DNA of 36,431 bases. It comes from Didymodactylos carnosus (lineage: Eukaryota; Rotifera; Eurotatoria; Philodinida; Philodinidae). A program made the translations under genes and the position numbers. Within the stretch, counting starts at the first letter, position 1. The number at the start of each line of letters is the position of its first letter. This document shows, one piece after another, positions 20,913 through 33,078 of this stretch. The notes under the pieces were generated by a model, which saw only the letters and a list, made by a program, of their open reading frames with translations, had not been told where the DNA came from and searched no databases. The stretch covers positions 1-36,431 of the forward strand of contig CAJNOQ010001074.1 in assembly GCA_905250885.1 (NCBI GenBank). Reading direction: 5' to 3'.

Positions 20913-22841
20913 TTTATGTTAACTGAATAATAAAGTGTAAACAACGATTATATATTCCAACGAAAGGTGTTTCTATACTTTAATCTGCTTAATTTGAACG
21001 ATTATTATTGTTCTGAATTTCTCAAAGTTAATGACATGTAACACTTGCTTTCTGTCTAAATCAATCTGTTAGTGAAGATCCGGATAAATCTGTTAATATG
21101 ACGACAGCGTAAATTGTATATGGTGTTGAATCGCTATGATACTTGACATGGCACTATCTCTCTAATCAAAAGAAGAAATTGTTAAATGAGAGCTATCGAT
21201 GATAAGATCCATTTACTTGATTACGTATTTTTCGAAACTATTTTCTACTATTATTAGCAATATTCCGTCTTTTCTTTTCCTTCTCTTTTCCTTTCTCTCT
21301 CCCTCTCTCGTTAACCGTTAAGCGAATATGTTGTCCGTATAGTGTCTAAAAAACAAAAATAATAGACTAATAAGTTCTATATAGAGAAAAAAAGTTAGTT
21401 ATTCACAGAATGCATATAGATATCTGTTTTTTTTACTAAAAACTACTTTTTCTCTTATTTTATCTTCTTTCGGCAAGTAGTCTGTATGAAAATATATTAT
21501 CTTTATTTCTTTTTCTCAAGAACAAAACAGAAACTCATAGTTTATTGCTCTTCGTCTATACACTTTGGTATTAAAAATATTGTTTTAGAGAATAGAATAA
21601 CATAGTGTAGAGCATAGTTTCCAGAAATTAATGATATATTTACATTGTTATTACTAATAAAAATGTAATTATCATTTGTCTGAAATATTAACTTATTATC
21701 GACTAAAATGTGAACATTTCGTTTAAGAAATTATAATAGAAAGAATTTTTGACAATAATTTATGTCAGTTGATCCAGCAATGGCTTATACGAAATAAAGT
21801 AAATCTAAAGGCGGTGCTTCTTTCGATCTAGAATATCAATTTATCATATATATTTATTAATTGTTTATTCAGTACTCAAATTATTGAGAGTAGAAATATT
21901 CGATGTGTTAAAGTGTATGCAGTGCCCTATTTTTTTATTTGAATCAAAACATTCATAGATCGACATAACATGTATAATAAGAAATGCGTGCTATTTCTCA
22001 ACTTTGCATTCTATAATAGTACAAATATTTTCATTTTTGAGAAAATAATGACTGCTAACAACCAGTCAATACATCTATGTTTATTTGTTTAGTAGTTTTT
22101 TTTTTTTACATAGTCAGTAAATTTACTCGTCAACGCTTTTTATTGACACAGTCAATGAATGATCTTCTTCTCTTCGTGTGAGTTAATGAGAAAGATCTTT
22201 AAAAAAAACGATTTGCTTAGTTGAGTGGATGAAATACAATTGTTTAACAATTTCATCTTTAAATACGATATGTACACTGCATGAAAGAAAAAAAAACAAT
22301 ATTGTTTAAAAATAATATATAGAAGAAGAATTTTTGAGCTCCTAAAATATGTCTTCAAGGACTCATCTTAGAACTCGACCTTGATCTGTAATTGTTTATA
22401 TTTTCGTTTAACAATAATGACAAGACTATCCGCAATAATAAAGATAGAAGAAATTATAGGATCATTAGGTACAGTGTTACGACAATTAGAATAGTTCGTC
22501 TTTTGTTCTGAGGATCATTCACTAATTCTATAGTTTAAAGGATAGAAGTTAGATACGCATATCGTAAATCGATATTGGAGCATTCAATACTTATCATAAT
22601 TTGTCCATAGTAAAAACAGCTCTTAATAAAAGTTTAGATACTGCACAACGAATAAAAATATGTCACACAATATATACTTTCTATCAAAAATTAACTAACA
22701 TGACCATGATCTAACGTCATAATACGAAGAGTTTATCTTTTTATGATTTAATTGATAGATAAAAGTATCGTTGAACAACAATCATTCACTCAAATGTCAC
22801 TTAATCAGAGTTAATTGTTCAAATATTTTGATTTTTTAGAT
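20913..22841. other. 1.9 kb divergent intergenic region
   Basis: Between the arrestin-fold gene (minus) and the Ly6 gene (plus), so it should contain both promoters. It is strongly AT-rich, with a pyrimidine tract at about 21264-21310. No open frame with coding character and no repeat structure was recognised. A TTTTTTAG directly before the Ly6 ATG may be a splice acceptor of a 5' untranslated exon. Confidence 0.4.
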
Positions 22842-23225
22842 ATGTCGATAATTCGTTTACATTTGTTTCTATTATATGAAATTCTCTTTATTTTGTGTCT
22901 ATTTATTACTATTACATCTTCACTAAGATGTTATAAATGTGATGCATCAGACGCATGTAAAAATCTCGATCGTCATGCATCATTAAATGATGACATTGAA
23001 GAAATAGAATGTGAACATTTATGTTGGAAATCAGTTTCACTTGGTAATGTTTATCGTGGCTGTGGTAATAAACGTTGTGTTGCATCACATCAAATGGGAT
23101 CATTTAGCACTAGTCTATGTTGTGAAGCAGATTATTGTAATCATGCCACAAATAAACGTATATCTATTCTATCAATATTAACTATTCCAATGTTATTTAA
23201 AATAGTACAGAAGTTCATGTTTTAA
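22842..23225 (+). CDS. Ly6/uPAR three-finger protein, probably GPI-anchored
   Basis: 127 aa, single exon. Start set at the ATG at 22842; the frame is open slightly further up, but without an ATG. Residues 1-27 are a signal peptide (YEILFILCLFITITSS). The mature protein opens with LRCYKCDASDACKNL and has ten cysteines in the Ly6/three-finger order: C30, C33, C39, C57, C61, C74, C79, C93, C94 and C99. It ends in the diagnostic CCEADYCN. A hydrophobic tail (ISILSILTIPMLF...) follows a short spacer after the CN motif, as in GPI-anchored members. The VYRGCGNKRC block and spacing resemble the quiver/sleepless-like invertebrate members more than vertebrate toxin-like ones, but the subfamily is not assigned. 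Role: extracellular, on the outer leaflet; the ligand is unknown. Confidence 0.8.
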   Translation: MSIIRLHLFLLYEILFILCLFITITSSLRCYKCDASDACKNLDRHASLNDDIEEIECEHLCWKSVSLGNVYRGCGNKRCVASHQMGSFSTSLCCEADYCNHATNKRISILSILTIPMLFKIVQKFMF

Positions 23226-23659
23226 TATTATTATATTTTACGTTATTTTGATAGAAAAATGTTCACATGTCTAATATTATTTTGGTTTAGTTCTTACCTT
23301 CTCTTTATATTAGTTAAAAACATGAAAAATTAAATATGATTTTTTTTTCCTTAAACGTATCCTACTTTGTTTGTAAAATAGGAAATGAGAATAACTTCCG
23401 ATTCGAATTTTGTATCAACTATAAGTCAGGACCGCATATAGTGCTATTTTACTTGAGAAGAAAACAAAATCTTTTTTATTCAAGAATTTGATAATCTTTG
23501 TCTGCAAAATAAAAATTATGACACTATTAATGATTATTATTTGTCAAAAATGAATTTATCTTACATATTTAACTTTTCATTTACACTCTAAAGTTTAATT
23601 TTTCAAAGAATCGAAAAATTAACAGAACTTTTGTTTTTCATTTATCCCAAATAGAGAAG
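23226..23659. other. 3' flank of the Ly6 gene
   Basis: AT-rich with no gene recognised; the 3' untranslated region of the Ly6 gene should lie at its start. Confidence 0.4.
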
Positions 23660-23790
23660 TCAAATTCTGTTCTTTTGTTCTCAACAACTCAAAATTTGTT
23701 TTGCATTTTTCAGAGAACGAAAAAATATCAGTTTTTCAAAAAATTGAAGAATAAATTTTGAGTTACTGAAAGCTGAAGCACAGAATTTGA
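23660..23790. mobile_element. small foldback, 38 bp arms
   Basis: Left arm 23660-23697 (TCAAATTCTG...ACTCAAAATTT) and right arm 23753-23790 (AAATTTTGAGTTACTG...CAGAATTTGA) are imperfect inverted copies around a 55 bp loop. Weaker pairing may continue outward to about 23600 and 23830. No coding capacity. Confidence 0.55.
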
Positions 23791-24185
23791 GACAAATAAA
23801 GAACAAAATTTCTATTCATTTTTCGGTCATTTGAAAAACTGAAGAACATCTATGTTTTAGTGTAACGAATTTTTTATATGTGAAAATTATTTACGAAATG
23901 AAAACATTACAAGAAATGTGTATTTTCAACCGTTAAAGAAAAGTAATATTAGAGGCATGTGTTGCATATCGAATATCAAATGTGGAAACAAAGACGATTT
24001 TGTTTTTTAGAAAATTTGACAAGAATTTCATGTCTCTTTGCGAAAATTTTGTTTTACAAACTGAGTTGAATATGTATACTCTTTACGCTTCGTTCATTTA
24101 TATGATTTCTAATGTTTGAAGATATTCAAAAGGAACTCACACGTAGATCTTATTCTAATTATAAAACATAAAAATAAAAAATTGC

Positions 24186-24307
24186 ATCTTTCCAAATTGA
24201 GATCACTTTTTTTGCACTCATTCTCACTTGGTCGCTCTCTGATGTTTGTCTGATGTAATTAAGACTTCGACATTTTTTGATAAAAAATGATCTCAATTAG
24301 GAAGATT
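24186..24307. mobile_element. small MITE-like inverted repeat, 122 bp
   Basis: ATCTTTCCAAATTGAGATCA at 24186 faces an inverted copy TGATCTCAATTAGGAAGAT ending at 24306. The arms are about 26 bp with three or four differences and the loop is ~70 bp. No target-site duplication is obvious. Confidence 0.6.
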
Positions 24308-25374
24308 AGAAAAACTTCTACAAAAAATTTGTTTTATAACTTATATAAAGTAAAATGTTTTATGGAAGAGGTATTTGATAGAATAGGCAAAGTTATACAA
24401 TATTCTTGCTTTTATAGTTCTCTATAATGATTGGTTTCTCTCTTTCATCATCGTATTAATAAATGACATTGAAGTTTGATAAAGATAATTTTAACAAAAA
24501 TTAGAAGTCATTAGAACCAATAATCGGAAGAAAAAAAATATGATAACTACCTCAGTTTTTCTTAATTTCAGTTGTAATGATTATACATAATCACTATAAT
24601 ATCGGAAAATAGTTTCAACAAAGAGTCATTAACACGACTTAAAATTGCACATTTTAGTCATGTCATCAGAAAGCCCGTTTTTCAAAACAATTTTATTTTT
24701 TCTGCCTTTAGTTACTAGATTTTCTCTTCTTTTTTTTTTCGCTATATAATAAATAAATTATCATTCGCAACATTTTTTTTTCAAAAAACATAACGATATA
24801 TATTGAAAAATTATATACTGCATGGATAATTTTGATTTAACATAAAATTGATTCTTTTTTACATCCGCTAGTAAAAATGTGATATTAATAGTTAATTAAC
24901 TATAATTAATAGTTATTAATACAAAACTATTACAAATAGCTTATTTTTTTAAACTCTCAAACTTTTTCATTACACAATAATTAAAATCGAAGGGATAGAC
25001 GCCTTTTTATTTTTTTCTTGCATAATAGTTTTAGCTATTAATTTGAGAAAGATATTTTATCTAGAAGTAGAAAAAACAAACTTTTCGCTGCATGCGGTTT
25101 TTTAACGACTGAAATAGTTTTTTTCAACGGTATTAACTATGCATGATTGTTTAAGACTTTGTCGGTAGCAAGAAGAGATACCTTTTTTCCAGTGTAATCC
25201 TGAAAGAAAGTAAGAACATTCTACTTTCTTCAAGACAACCGTTATCGGTGTAGGGTGCTGCCGAATAATAGTTTCAATAGCCCGATATCTTTTCTGCAGT
25301 TGATAAGCGTCTGACATGATCACCCATCTCATTACTAAGCTAGAACATATATTACAGTTCTAGAAAGAAGGCTA
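24308..25374. other. AT-rich intergenic, no gene supported
   Basis: Contains TTAATAGTTAATTAACTATTAATAG-type palindromic AT sequence around 24885-24925. A 76-codon minus frame from ATG 25332 (MRWVIMSDAYQLQKRYRAIE...) has unremarkable composition and no recognised family; it ends near the SINE copy and is left unassigned. Confidence 0.35.
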
Positions 25375-25631
25375 GTTTGACGCAGAGTTCTTTCGCCCAA
25401 CTACTTGAGCACACACACGCTCTAATCACGAACTACCTTTCCGAAAAGCTATGCGAACTAGCTAGAGGAACTGTATTATACGTTATAACGTAGTGAGTAT
25501 GCTGTCGGATGGATGATCTGAGACACGAAGACATTAGTAAGTTGTCCAAGGTTATTACATGACCTACCAGCGCCGAAGTTCGAACACAGTACGTTTGAAG
25601 TACGTGACGAACAAAATAACCACTAATCCAT
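25375..25631 (-). mobile_element. tRNA-like SINE, copy 2
   Basis: Second copy of the family at 5076-5325, on the same strand. On the minus strand the A box is TGGATTAGTGG (one mismatch to consensus) and the B box is GTTCGAACTTC, 34 bases apart. The core GGTTATTACATGACCTA and the ACGTTTGAAGTACGTGACGAAC part are almost unchanged between copies. The distal body is less conserved, with small insertions such as the CACA near 25417. The two copies together define the element ends as roughly TTGACGCAG on one side and the ATGG before the A box on the other. Confidence 0.65.
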
Positions 25632-26672
25632 TTATAACTCTGTCAATAGTGTCGTTGTAGAGTTAAATGTGGATAAGTAGTTTTTCATGTTTTATCAAAT
25701 GCATGATTAATTTTCTCCTTTGTTAAACATCATTCATGAACATTCATCTTAGTTTTATAGCAGGAAAGAACAGCTATTATAAAGGTATTCTTAAAAAAAG
25801 TGATAATAATATTAGTTCTAAATAGACGAGTAGATTTATCTTTACTGTTGAACACATTGTTCACAATAAATCTTCCATAATTATTCACGCAAAAACTATT
25901 TTTCTTTCGCTTCGTTGATATCTCTATAATTTAAATTAGTAATTCGACGACGTGTAAAATCTATACAATTAATTGTGAGCAGAGATGTGAGAAATCACTT
26001 TTTTTAATTCCAGTTCTGTTAACTGTTGAAAGAGTTTTGACGGGGAATTTTAAAGAAAATCGAGCTCAAAATTTACTCTTCTTTCCATGTTCTCATTCAA
26101 ACAAAGATAATCCGTTGATCCAAAAAAAAACTAGTCTGACTAGTTTTCTTGTTTCTTTACGTTGGCACTGACAACATTTACTGCTTGAACCAGAATTGTC
26201 TCTTTAACTTTGCCAATCTTTTTTTCATTCCAATATTTTTGATTAGTAAACAATTGACAGAAATTAATAATGTCTTTATGTGATTGGTCATAATTATTGA
26301 GAATACAGACGTAACTAGTTCCAAAAGTCTTGTATTTTTAATGTGTCTTTTATTTCAATCATTCACAAACGACGAAAAAGAAAAACATTCCATAAAAGGG
26401 AAAGAAGACGAACAGAAATAACTTCTTTTTTTTTTGCAGAAAACAACAAAACAAAATAAACAGATATATATTATTTCTGAATTGAAAAACGACGATAATG
26501 ACAAAATAAAGACAAACTGAAAAACTAATTATATAGAAGAATGCAGACGAAGTCAAACATATCTGTTGTTTATACACAAGAAATGTATTAGGTGATAAAA
26601 GTACTTAAAGTTTTTCTAATAATTTTAGGAACAAAAAAAATTTTTTTCAGTACAAAAACAAATGTTTACCCA
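25632..26672. other. 3' flank of TCERG1, no further gene
   Basis: AT-rich. A 72-codon minus frame at 26359-26577 is phenylalanine-rich low-complexity sequence and is not convincing. The TCERG1 3' untranslated region should begin at the upper end. Confidence 0.4.
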
Positions 26673-29600
26673 TTATTGAATTTTTCGTCTAGCATTTGGT
26701 TCTGAAGCTGTTGGTGGTGGCGGTGGACCTCTGACAGCAATTTCTTCAAGATAATTCATCAAAACTTTCTTTCTTTCTTCTGGTGCAACATCAAGAGATA
26801 AATAACGTTTGTCATTTTTAAGTGTAGTTTCAATTTCACGAAGATGTTGGTCAGATTCATTTATCATTTGAAGTGATCTAAATATAAATAAATAAATCAT
26901 AAATCATCTCTATTATTCTTTAATAAATGGGAAAAAAATTATAATTTACTTGTGTGTTATATTTTTTGTCTCTTGTAATAATTCTTTAAATTCATTTTTT
27001 GCATCAAGATATCTTTCTTTAATATATTCATCAAATTCTTTTTCTAAATATATCAAAAAAAAAATACAGATCTTTTCATTTTTACAAAGAATTGAACTTC
27101 TTACCTTTCTTTTTATCACTATTAGAAAATTTTTCAAAACGTGGATCATTTTTAATTACTTTTTTCACTTCTTTCCACGTTGATGTTAATGTTACAATGT
27201 CTTGTTTTTCGTTTAATAATTGATGAAATGCTATTTTACGTTTCTTTTGTAATTGATTTATATGTTCATCAAATAAATTTTCTCGATGTTCACGTTCTAA
27301 TTGTTTACATTGATCCCATCGTTGATCTTTACGCAATAGTTTTTTTGTATCTTTCCAATCGACATCGGGCGTTCGTACCTGTGAAAAAGAAAATAGCAAT
27401 ACATGAGAATATAATGATAACAATTAATAGTTTAAACACTTACCATATCCGTTAATAATGCTTTAAAGTTTTCAATTGCTTTTTCTTTTTTTAATTGTTC
27501 ACGTTCTTTTTCTAATTCACGTTGATACGTTGATAATTGTTCTTTTACTTCTTCTGTTCGCTTCTTTATACTGGCATCAATACGTTCTTGTTTTTCTTTT
27601 TCTCGTTGACGTACTTTTTCTTCTTCATCATCCTAAAATTAAATGTACAATAGTTTCTTCTGATAAAAACAAGTTCAAATATTATTATAAAAAAATAAAA
27701 CTAACCTCTGATGGTGCATCACTTTTCGATTCTGTTTTTTCATTTTCAACAGCATATTTTGATAAAAATTCTTTAAACCAATCTTCACGTCTTGAACTTG
27801 ATTCAATTACTTTATAACGATGATCGTGTTCAGTTGTACGTTTAATATCCGACCATGATGAATTTTGAGTTAGTTTCAATTCTTTTAACATTGAGAAAAA
27901 ATCCTTTTTCAACTAAAATAGACGAAAAAAGAAAAACAAACAATAATAAAAGAGAATGAAACAAAGAAAGAATATATGCTAAAAAGTTGAATGTATAATA
28001 TAAACAATAGTACACGCATCATTGATGAAATAATTTTGTTCTCTGTAGAAGATGTCTTGTAGTTTCACCATTATTTTATTTGTCATTCACCGTAGATCTA
28101 TTTGGTAACACAAAACTGTTTTGTATACTATCACTTGTATTTATACAGTTATTTAGAAACGAAAAATAAAAGCTAATAAAAATAAGAAATCACATACACA
28201 CTACCTATAATAATTGTGTTTCACAGGAAAACTATGTATTTATGCTGTTTTAGCAGTAGCGTATGTGAATAAACGGATAAGAGGAAATACTCCCACCATC
28301 TTGATAATGACCACATTATACACTAGAACGTTTTTAAACAAATCAAACATGCTTTCCATAGAAAGAAAATGCATTTTGTATATTGTTGAAAACACGTACT
28401 TTTTGCTTTTATTATGCGTATGACCATCTTTTTTCCTGTATAGGTAAACATAGACGCATTGTAGACAAATAGAAAAAGAATCATTTGTTTAACAGAAAAA
28501 CAGAAATATATATTTCTGTTCCTACCCGAAAACTATTAATTAGAACAGAACAAAATAGACTAACAATCTGTACATAAACTATCTAAATGAAATTTTTTGG
28601 GAATATTCTTGTTGAAAAAATATAAATATGGAAATAAAATAGATATTATTAGATAAATACATACTTTTTCTTTACTACTATAACGTTCTTCTTTTTCACG
28701 TCGTTTTAATTCATTTAAATATTCTTGAAACCATGTTTCACGATCACGCGATTTTTCAATAACACGAAAACGTTCATCTTTGCCATAACGTGATGAAAAT
28801 TCATTAAATGTTGTTCTAAGAGAGAAAAATATTAAAATAAAAAATGTGTTTATCAAGATATCATACGAAGAAGAATCAAATGAAATCATTCAAATGTTTA
28901 CCTTGTACTTAAATTGGCATCTTTTAATAAATCCTGAAACTGTTTTTTTTTCATTTTTAATTTTGCTGCTTTTTCTTTTCGCTCTTCTTCAGCTCGTTCT
29001 GAAAAAGAAAACGCAATTGCTAGCTCTGTTCATATAAAACAAATAGAGGTACACATACCTTTAACAAATTTATCAAATTCTTGTTTACGTTCTTTCGTTG
29101 TAAGTAATAAATATCGTGGATCAAAAACAATTTTATTCAACTCTTTTTCCCATGTTGCAAATGCCGATACCTAATAGTAAAAATAAGTAATGGCTTAGTG
29201 GTAAAGGATGTTAATCGGATATATACCTCTTTTTCTGCTAACATTTCACGAAATTGTTTTATTCTGTTTTCATATGGCAAAATAGCGCGTTGTTGTGCAG
29301 CTTGTGCTTCTGCTTCAATAGCTGCATCTTTTCCAGCAGCAATTCGTTTTGGTTGAAGTTTGCTTGGTGAATCGTCCGTTGTTGAACTAATAGAATTAGA
29401 AATACTTGAAGTATTATTGGTAATAAGTTCACCACGGGTTTCATCGTTCTCTTCTTCTTCTTCTTCGTCATCTTTTTTCTTCATTTCTATTCGGCTAATA
29501 CCATTAGTATTGCTAGTACTTGGCGGAGAAATGAGAGTTGTAGTCTGCTCGACTTTAGCCGCTTTAGTCGCCAACGTTGTATCAGCTCTAGAAAAAGAAT

Positions 29601-32319
29601 AACAAGTCGATAGAGATAATTTTCGTTGAATTTATAACTGACTTTGGTTTTTTGAACTCTGGCTCATCATCACTCAATTTTGGATCCAATTTCTTCTTGA
29701 CTGCAGCACGCAGAACAGCTGAATCAATCACTTTTGGTGGTTCACTTAATAAGGTATCGACATCAGTACGCCCTTAAGATAGAATAAAATAAAATAAAAA
29801 TTAAATACTAAAGCACAATTTACACGTACCAGCCAAATCTTCCGGTTTTTCCCATACAGATAAATGTTGTGTTGGATTATAAAAGAATGCCTTACCATCA
29901 CCAGTCCAAACCACACACCTAAACAAATAATTGATATATATAACTCTGATAATTCGCTCATGATCATTCACAAAACAACAAAGTATTAATTCTGAAAGCA
30001 AATGTTTAACATTTGACATCTTAAAGAGAGTAATAATTGTCTTTTGACAAATGATTTTACCAAGGTGTTCCTGAAACTGGTGTACTTGAAATTGGTCTTG
30101 ATTTTTGTTTTGTTTTTTCCGTGTCTAGTCGTTTTTCTTCTGGTCCAAATGAACCTACTGTTGTATCCATTTTATCCTATTTTAAATAGAAATAAAGTAA
30201 TCTAGAATGATTTTCCAGAAGAGAAATACTAAAAAATGGAAATAAATGATTAGAGGTTATTCTCTGAACTTATACCCGTTTTTATGTTAGGAGAAACACA
30301 GCTTCGTTTAACTCTCAATTACATCTTGTGTAGCAAAATTATCTAACAATACGTGGCGTATACATATAAAATACAGAACAATATTAGCAGCAATAAACGA
30401 CGGTTTCTTGAAATGATCAGAAATAGAAGATTAAATACTTACCATGCGTCGTACATCATTAAAATCCATTTTCTCAATGGTATGACCATTAAGGAGTGAC
30501 AAACGACTTGTGTCATCAGTCACTTTAGCTGCATTACTAGCAGCAGTTGCTTCTTGTTCTAAACGCTTTGCTTCTTCTTCGGCTTGTTGAATGTTCTTTT
30601 TCAGTGAATCTATTTCGGTTTGTAATTCTGAAAATAAAAAATAGCATTTGCTAAAGCACTAATCTAATTAGAAATCATCGCTACACCATTGTTTCCTTCT
30701 ACAATTTTTAAAGATAGAAGTGAAAAGAACAATATCGACCATCGGCTCTAAACTTCTTCTTTACTTACCAACCAATTCGTTTAAAACCGTTGGCTTATCC
30801 CACGTTGATTCTGTTGTCTTTGAATTATAGTAATAAGCTCGATCTTCAGGATTTTTGTATTCACACCAAATAGCCGCTTCATCCTTCGCCGTCGATAATT
30901 TTTCTTCAAGTTCAATTAATCGTTGTCTTAACTAGAAATATAGAAGAAACATAATAATGATTTTGATGGTGATGATAGTTCTATTACACATTTACATACA
31001 CTTTTCAGATTTTACATCAGAACATGAGTATCCTCTCGAGAAGTCTTTTTAAACTTAGGCGTCATCCTCCACCACACTAGAAATTGCTTTAGCAAAAGAT
31101 AGCTTTCAGCCTGCTTAATGCTATTTGCCTGGATAGTTTTTAGACGTAAGTATGAATGGGGGTCAGTTATGATGCCCCAAAACCTTTTGATCGCATGCGT
31201 ACTTCACTCATAATCAGCAATTGTAGAACTAGCAAAGACGCAAAATGTACCTTTTGGAATTCGGCATTAACAATAGTACTTGATGTTGTTTTTGTTGAAG
31301 AAGTTTGCTGTTGTTGCTGTACAGCTGCTGGTGTTAAATGCATAAAGGGTGGCATCATAAACGGATAACGCATCATTTGAGGATTTGGTGGCATATATGG
31401 AAAGCCTGGAAGAAAGAAGAAAATACATAGTTGTAAAATGCTATAAATATTCCAAACCAGCATAAACACTAGAGATTTTACATAACTTATCGAACTTATA
31501 GCGTCCTACTTTGAAAATCCATAATTATTATATCCCTTATAAATGCATTGTACTGTACGACTTTGTAGTAATATAAAGCTATTAATTCTGCTTACCAGGT
31601 GGCATCATTTGACTCATGTGAGCCATTAAATGAGGGGGCATCATTCCCATCATGCTCATCATGGCTTGCGGTGGCATTCCGAATGGCGGCATCATTCCAC
31701 CGGGAGGATAACCATAGCGTTGTGCTGTATTGAATGTTGCTTGATCATAGGCAGTTGATGCTTGTGGATTCTTCTGATCCTCTGCTGATGTACTTTCAAC
31801 TTTTTTAACGTCCAGATCGGACATATTTGTTTGATCTTGATTTGATTGCATTGTTTTCTCATCGTTTGCACCGTTACTACCTATTTCACTTACTGTAGTT
31901 TGTGCCGGCGTTGCAGAAGAAGCGGTAGATGAGGATGTTAATTCAGTTTGTATAGTCGAAGGATTGGCTAATAATTTATCAACTTCCTCTTGTGACATAA
32001 CGCGTTGGCCGTCTGGTTTTGTCCATGTTGTATCACGAGACTTGGCGTTGTAATAATAAACCTAAATAAAGCAAAATTATTGTTTATGAATCAACCATCA
32101 TCAGAAGAATACTTACTCTTCCATCAGCACTTTTATACTCGACCCATAATGTATTTAGATCAAGTGGAATTGGCATGGAAGGTATGGCTGTTGTAGGATT
32201 ATTGATATAACTTGTTCCCGGAAGAGACGAAGGTTGCTAAATTGAAAATCTCTATAATATAGCAGCTAAACGCAAACAAAATCTGGACATACTGTTTGCG
32301 AAGCTGTAGGTGAACTCAT
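26673..32319 (-). CDS. TCERG1: TCERG1/CA150 transcription elongation regulator, 18 exons
   Basis: Exons (minus): 32319-32293, 32236-32117, 32061-31596, 31405-31251, 30931-30769, 30627-30443, 30176-30061, 29918-29830, 29772-29643, 29587-29227, 29170-29059, 28998-28902, 28815-28665, 27912-27706, 27632-27444, 27378-27105, 27043-26950, 26877-26673. Every junction is GT-AG and in phase; 1046 aa, near the usual ~1100. WW1 ~38-66 ([16 protein letters not shown]), a Met/Pro-rich linker (~165-235), WW2 ~276-303, a coiled coil, WW3 ~409-437 ([18 protein letters not shown]), an acidic poly-E segment and a basic KLQPKR stretch, then six FF domains from ~600 to ~1025 (for example [20 protein letters not shown] and [18 protein letters not shown]). 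It ends [12 protein letters not shown]. Each WW has its two tryptophans 22 residues apart. The family is nuclear: WW domains bind splicing factors, FF domains bind the phosphorylated polymerase II tail. The order separates it from PRPF40, which has two adjacent WW domains and a shorter linker. Most introns are 55-90 nt; the longest is 752 nt. Confidence 0.93.
27913..28664 (-). other. 752 nt intron of TCERG1 between FF2 and FF3
   Basis: Far longer than the other introns of this gene (55-319 nt). AT-rich. A plus-strand 69-codon frame at 28214 has no recognisable content. No exon, element ends or RNA gene were seen. Confidence 0.6.
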
Positions 32320-32837
32320 TGTCGAAATCACTATCAAAACCAAGTTGAAATCATAAAAGTATGCTTGTGAGTAATAGTTTAGGAGTTAATAAAATCTAAA
32401 AATGTTTAAACAAAATGACGCATGATCAAGTGAAGAGGAAACCTTCTGAGACGGTTAAAAGCTCTTATGATAAAAACCAGTTCTTCTATTATAATTCTTA
32501 TTATTGTGTTATGGATCATTGGAAAGTTTGACTCCCTGTCTCCAGAAATTTTATCTCTAGACCTATGCCATAGTTTCAGTCTAACAGATTCTTAAACTGT
32601 CAGTTTCTCATATGAAAAACATTTTTAGACTAATCATGCAATATTCATCAAATACTTTCGGAATATATTACACATAAAAAACGAAGCTTGATACTGCAAA
32701 AATCAAAAATCTAATATTCAGGTAGTGTAGCGAATAATGTAATGCTAATGTATATCAAACATTTGAGACTTTCTTAGTTTTAATTGATCAAGTAAGTATA
32801 GTAATTGGCAACTCCTTTTTTTATTATTTTTCAAAAA
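32320..32837. promoter_or_regulatory. upstream region of TCERG1
   Basis: AT-rich sequence 5' of the TCERG1 ATG, where the promoter and any 5' untranslated exon should lie. No TATA box, initiator or other motif stands out clearly. Confidence 0.35.
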
Positions 32838-33078
32838 TTAATGCCATATTGATGGTGTAAAAGACCTTGTATTAAGTATAAATGCTTCACTAAACGCGAA
32901 CACGGATTGGAGCTTCGATAATGCTATTGATAATATAGGTAAACAATGGATATGATAAGCTGCATGCTCGGTCAAGTTAAGTTGATGATCCACATCGTAA
33001 AGCATGAAAACAAAAGGGTCTAACGATATTTTACTACGAACAACATGGCCGACACTAAAGTACCAAGAAGAGCAGAGG
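32838..33078 (-). other. unrecognised open frame abutting an inserted element
   Basis: A minus-strand frame stays open for 80 codons from the edge of the CTTAAG element to TAA at 32838. It reads, in part, WYFSVGHVVRSKISLDPFVF and LTEHAAYHIHCLPILSIALS. Its balanced composition resembles coding sequence, and it is cut off exactly where the element begins. It may be a relic exon interrupted by the insertion. No family recognised and no clear splice site at either end. Confidence 0.2.

Noticed and set aside
29360-29602. Plus-strand serine-rich frame
   Set aside because: It is the antisense shadow of the poly-glutamate exon of TCERG1 (GAA/GAG read backwards as TTC/CTC and shifted to TCT).
26673-32319. 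PRPF40 instead of TCERG1
   Set aside because: Three widely spaced WW domains, the [13 protein letters not shown]3 and the [12 protein letters not shown] end are TCERG1 features; PRPF40 has two adjacent WW domains.
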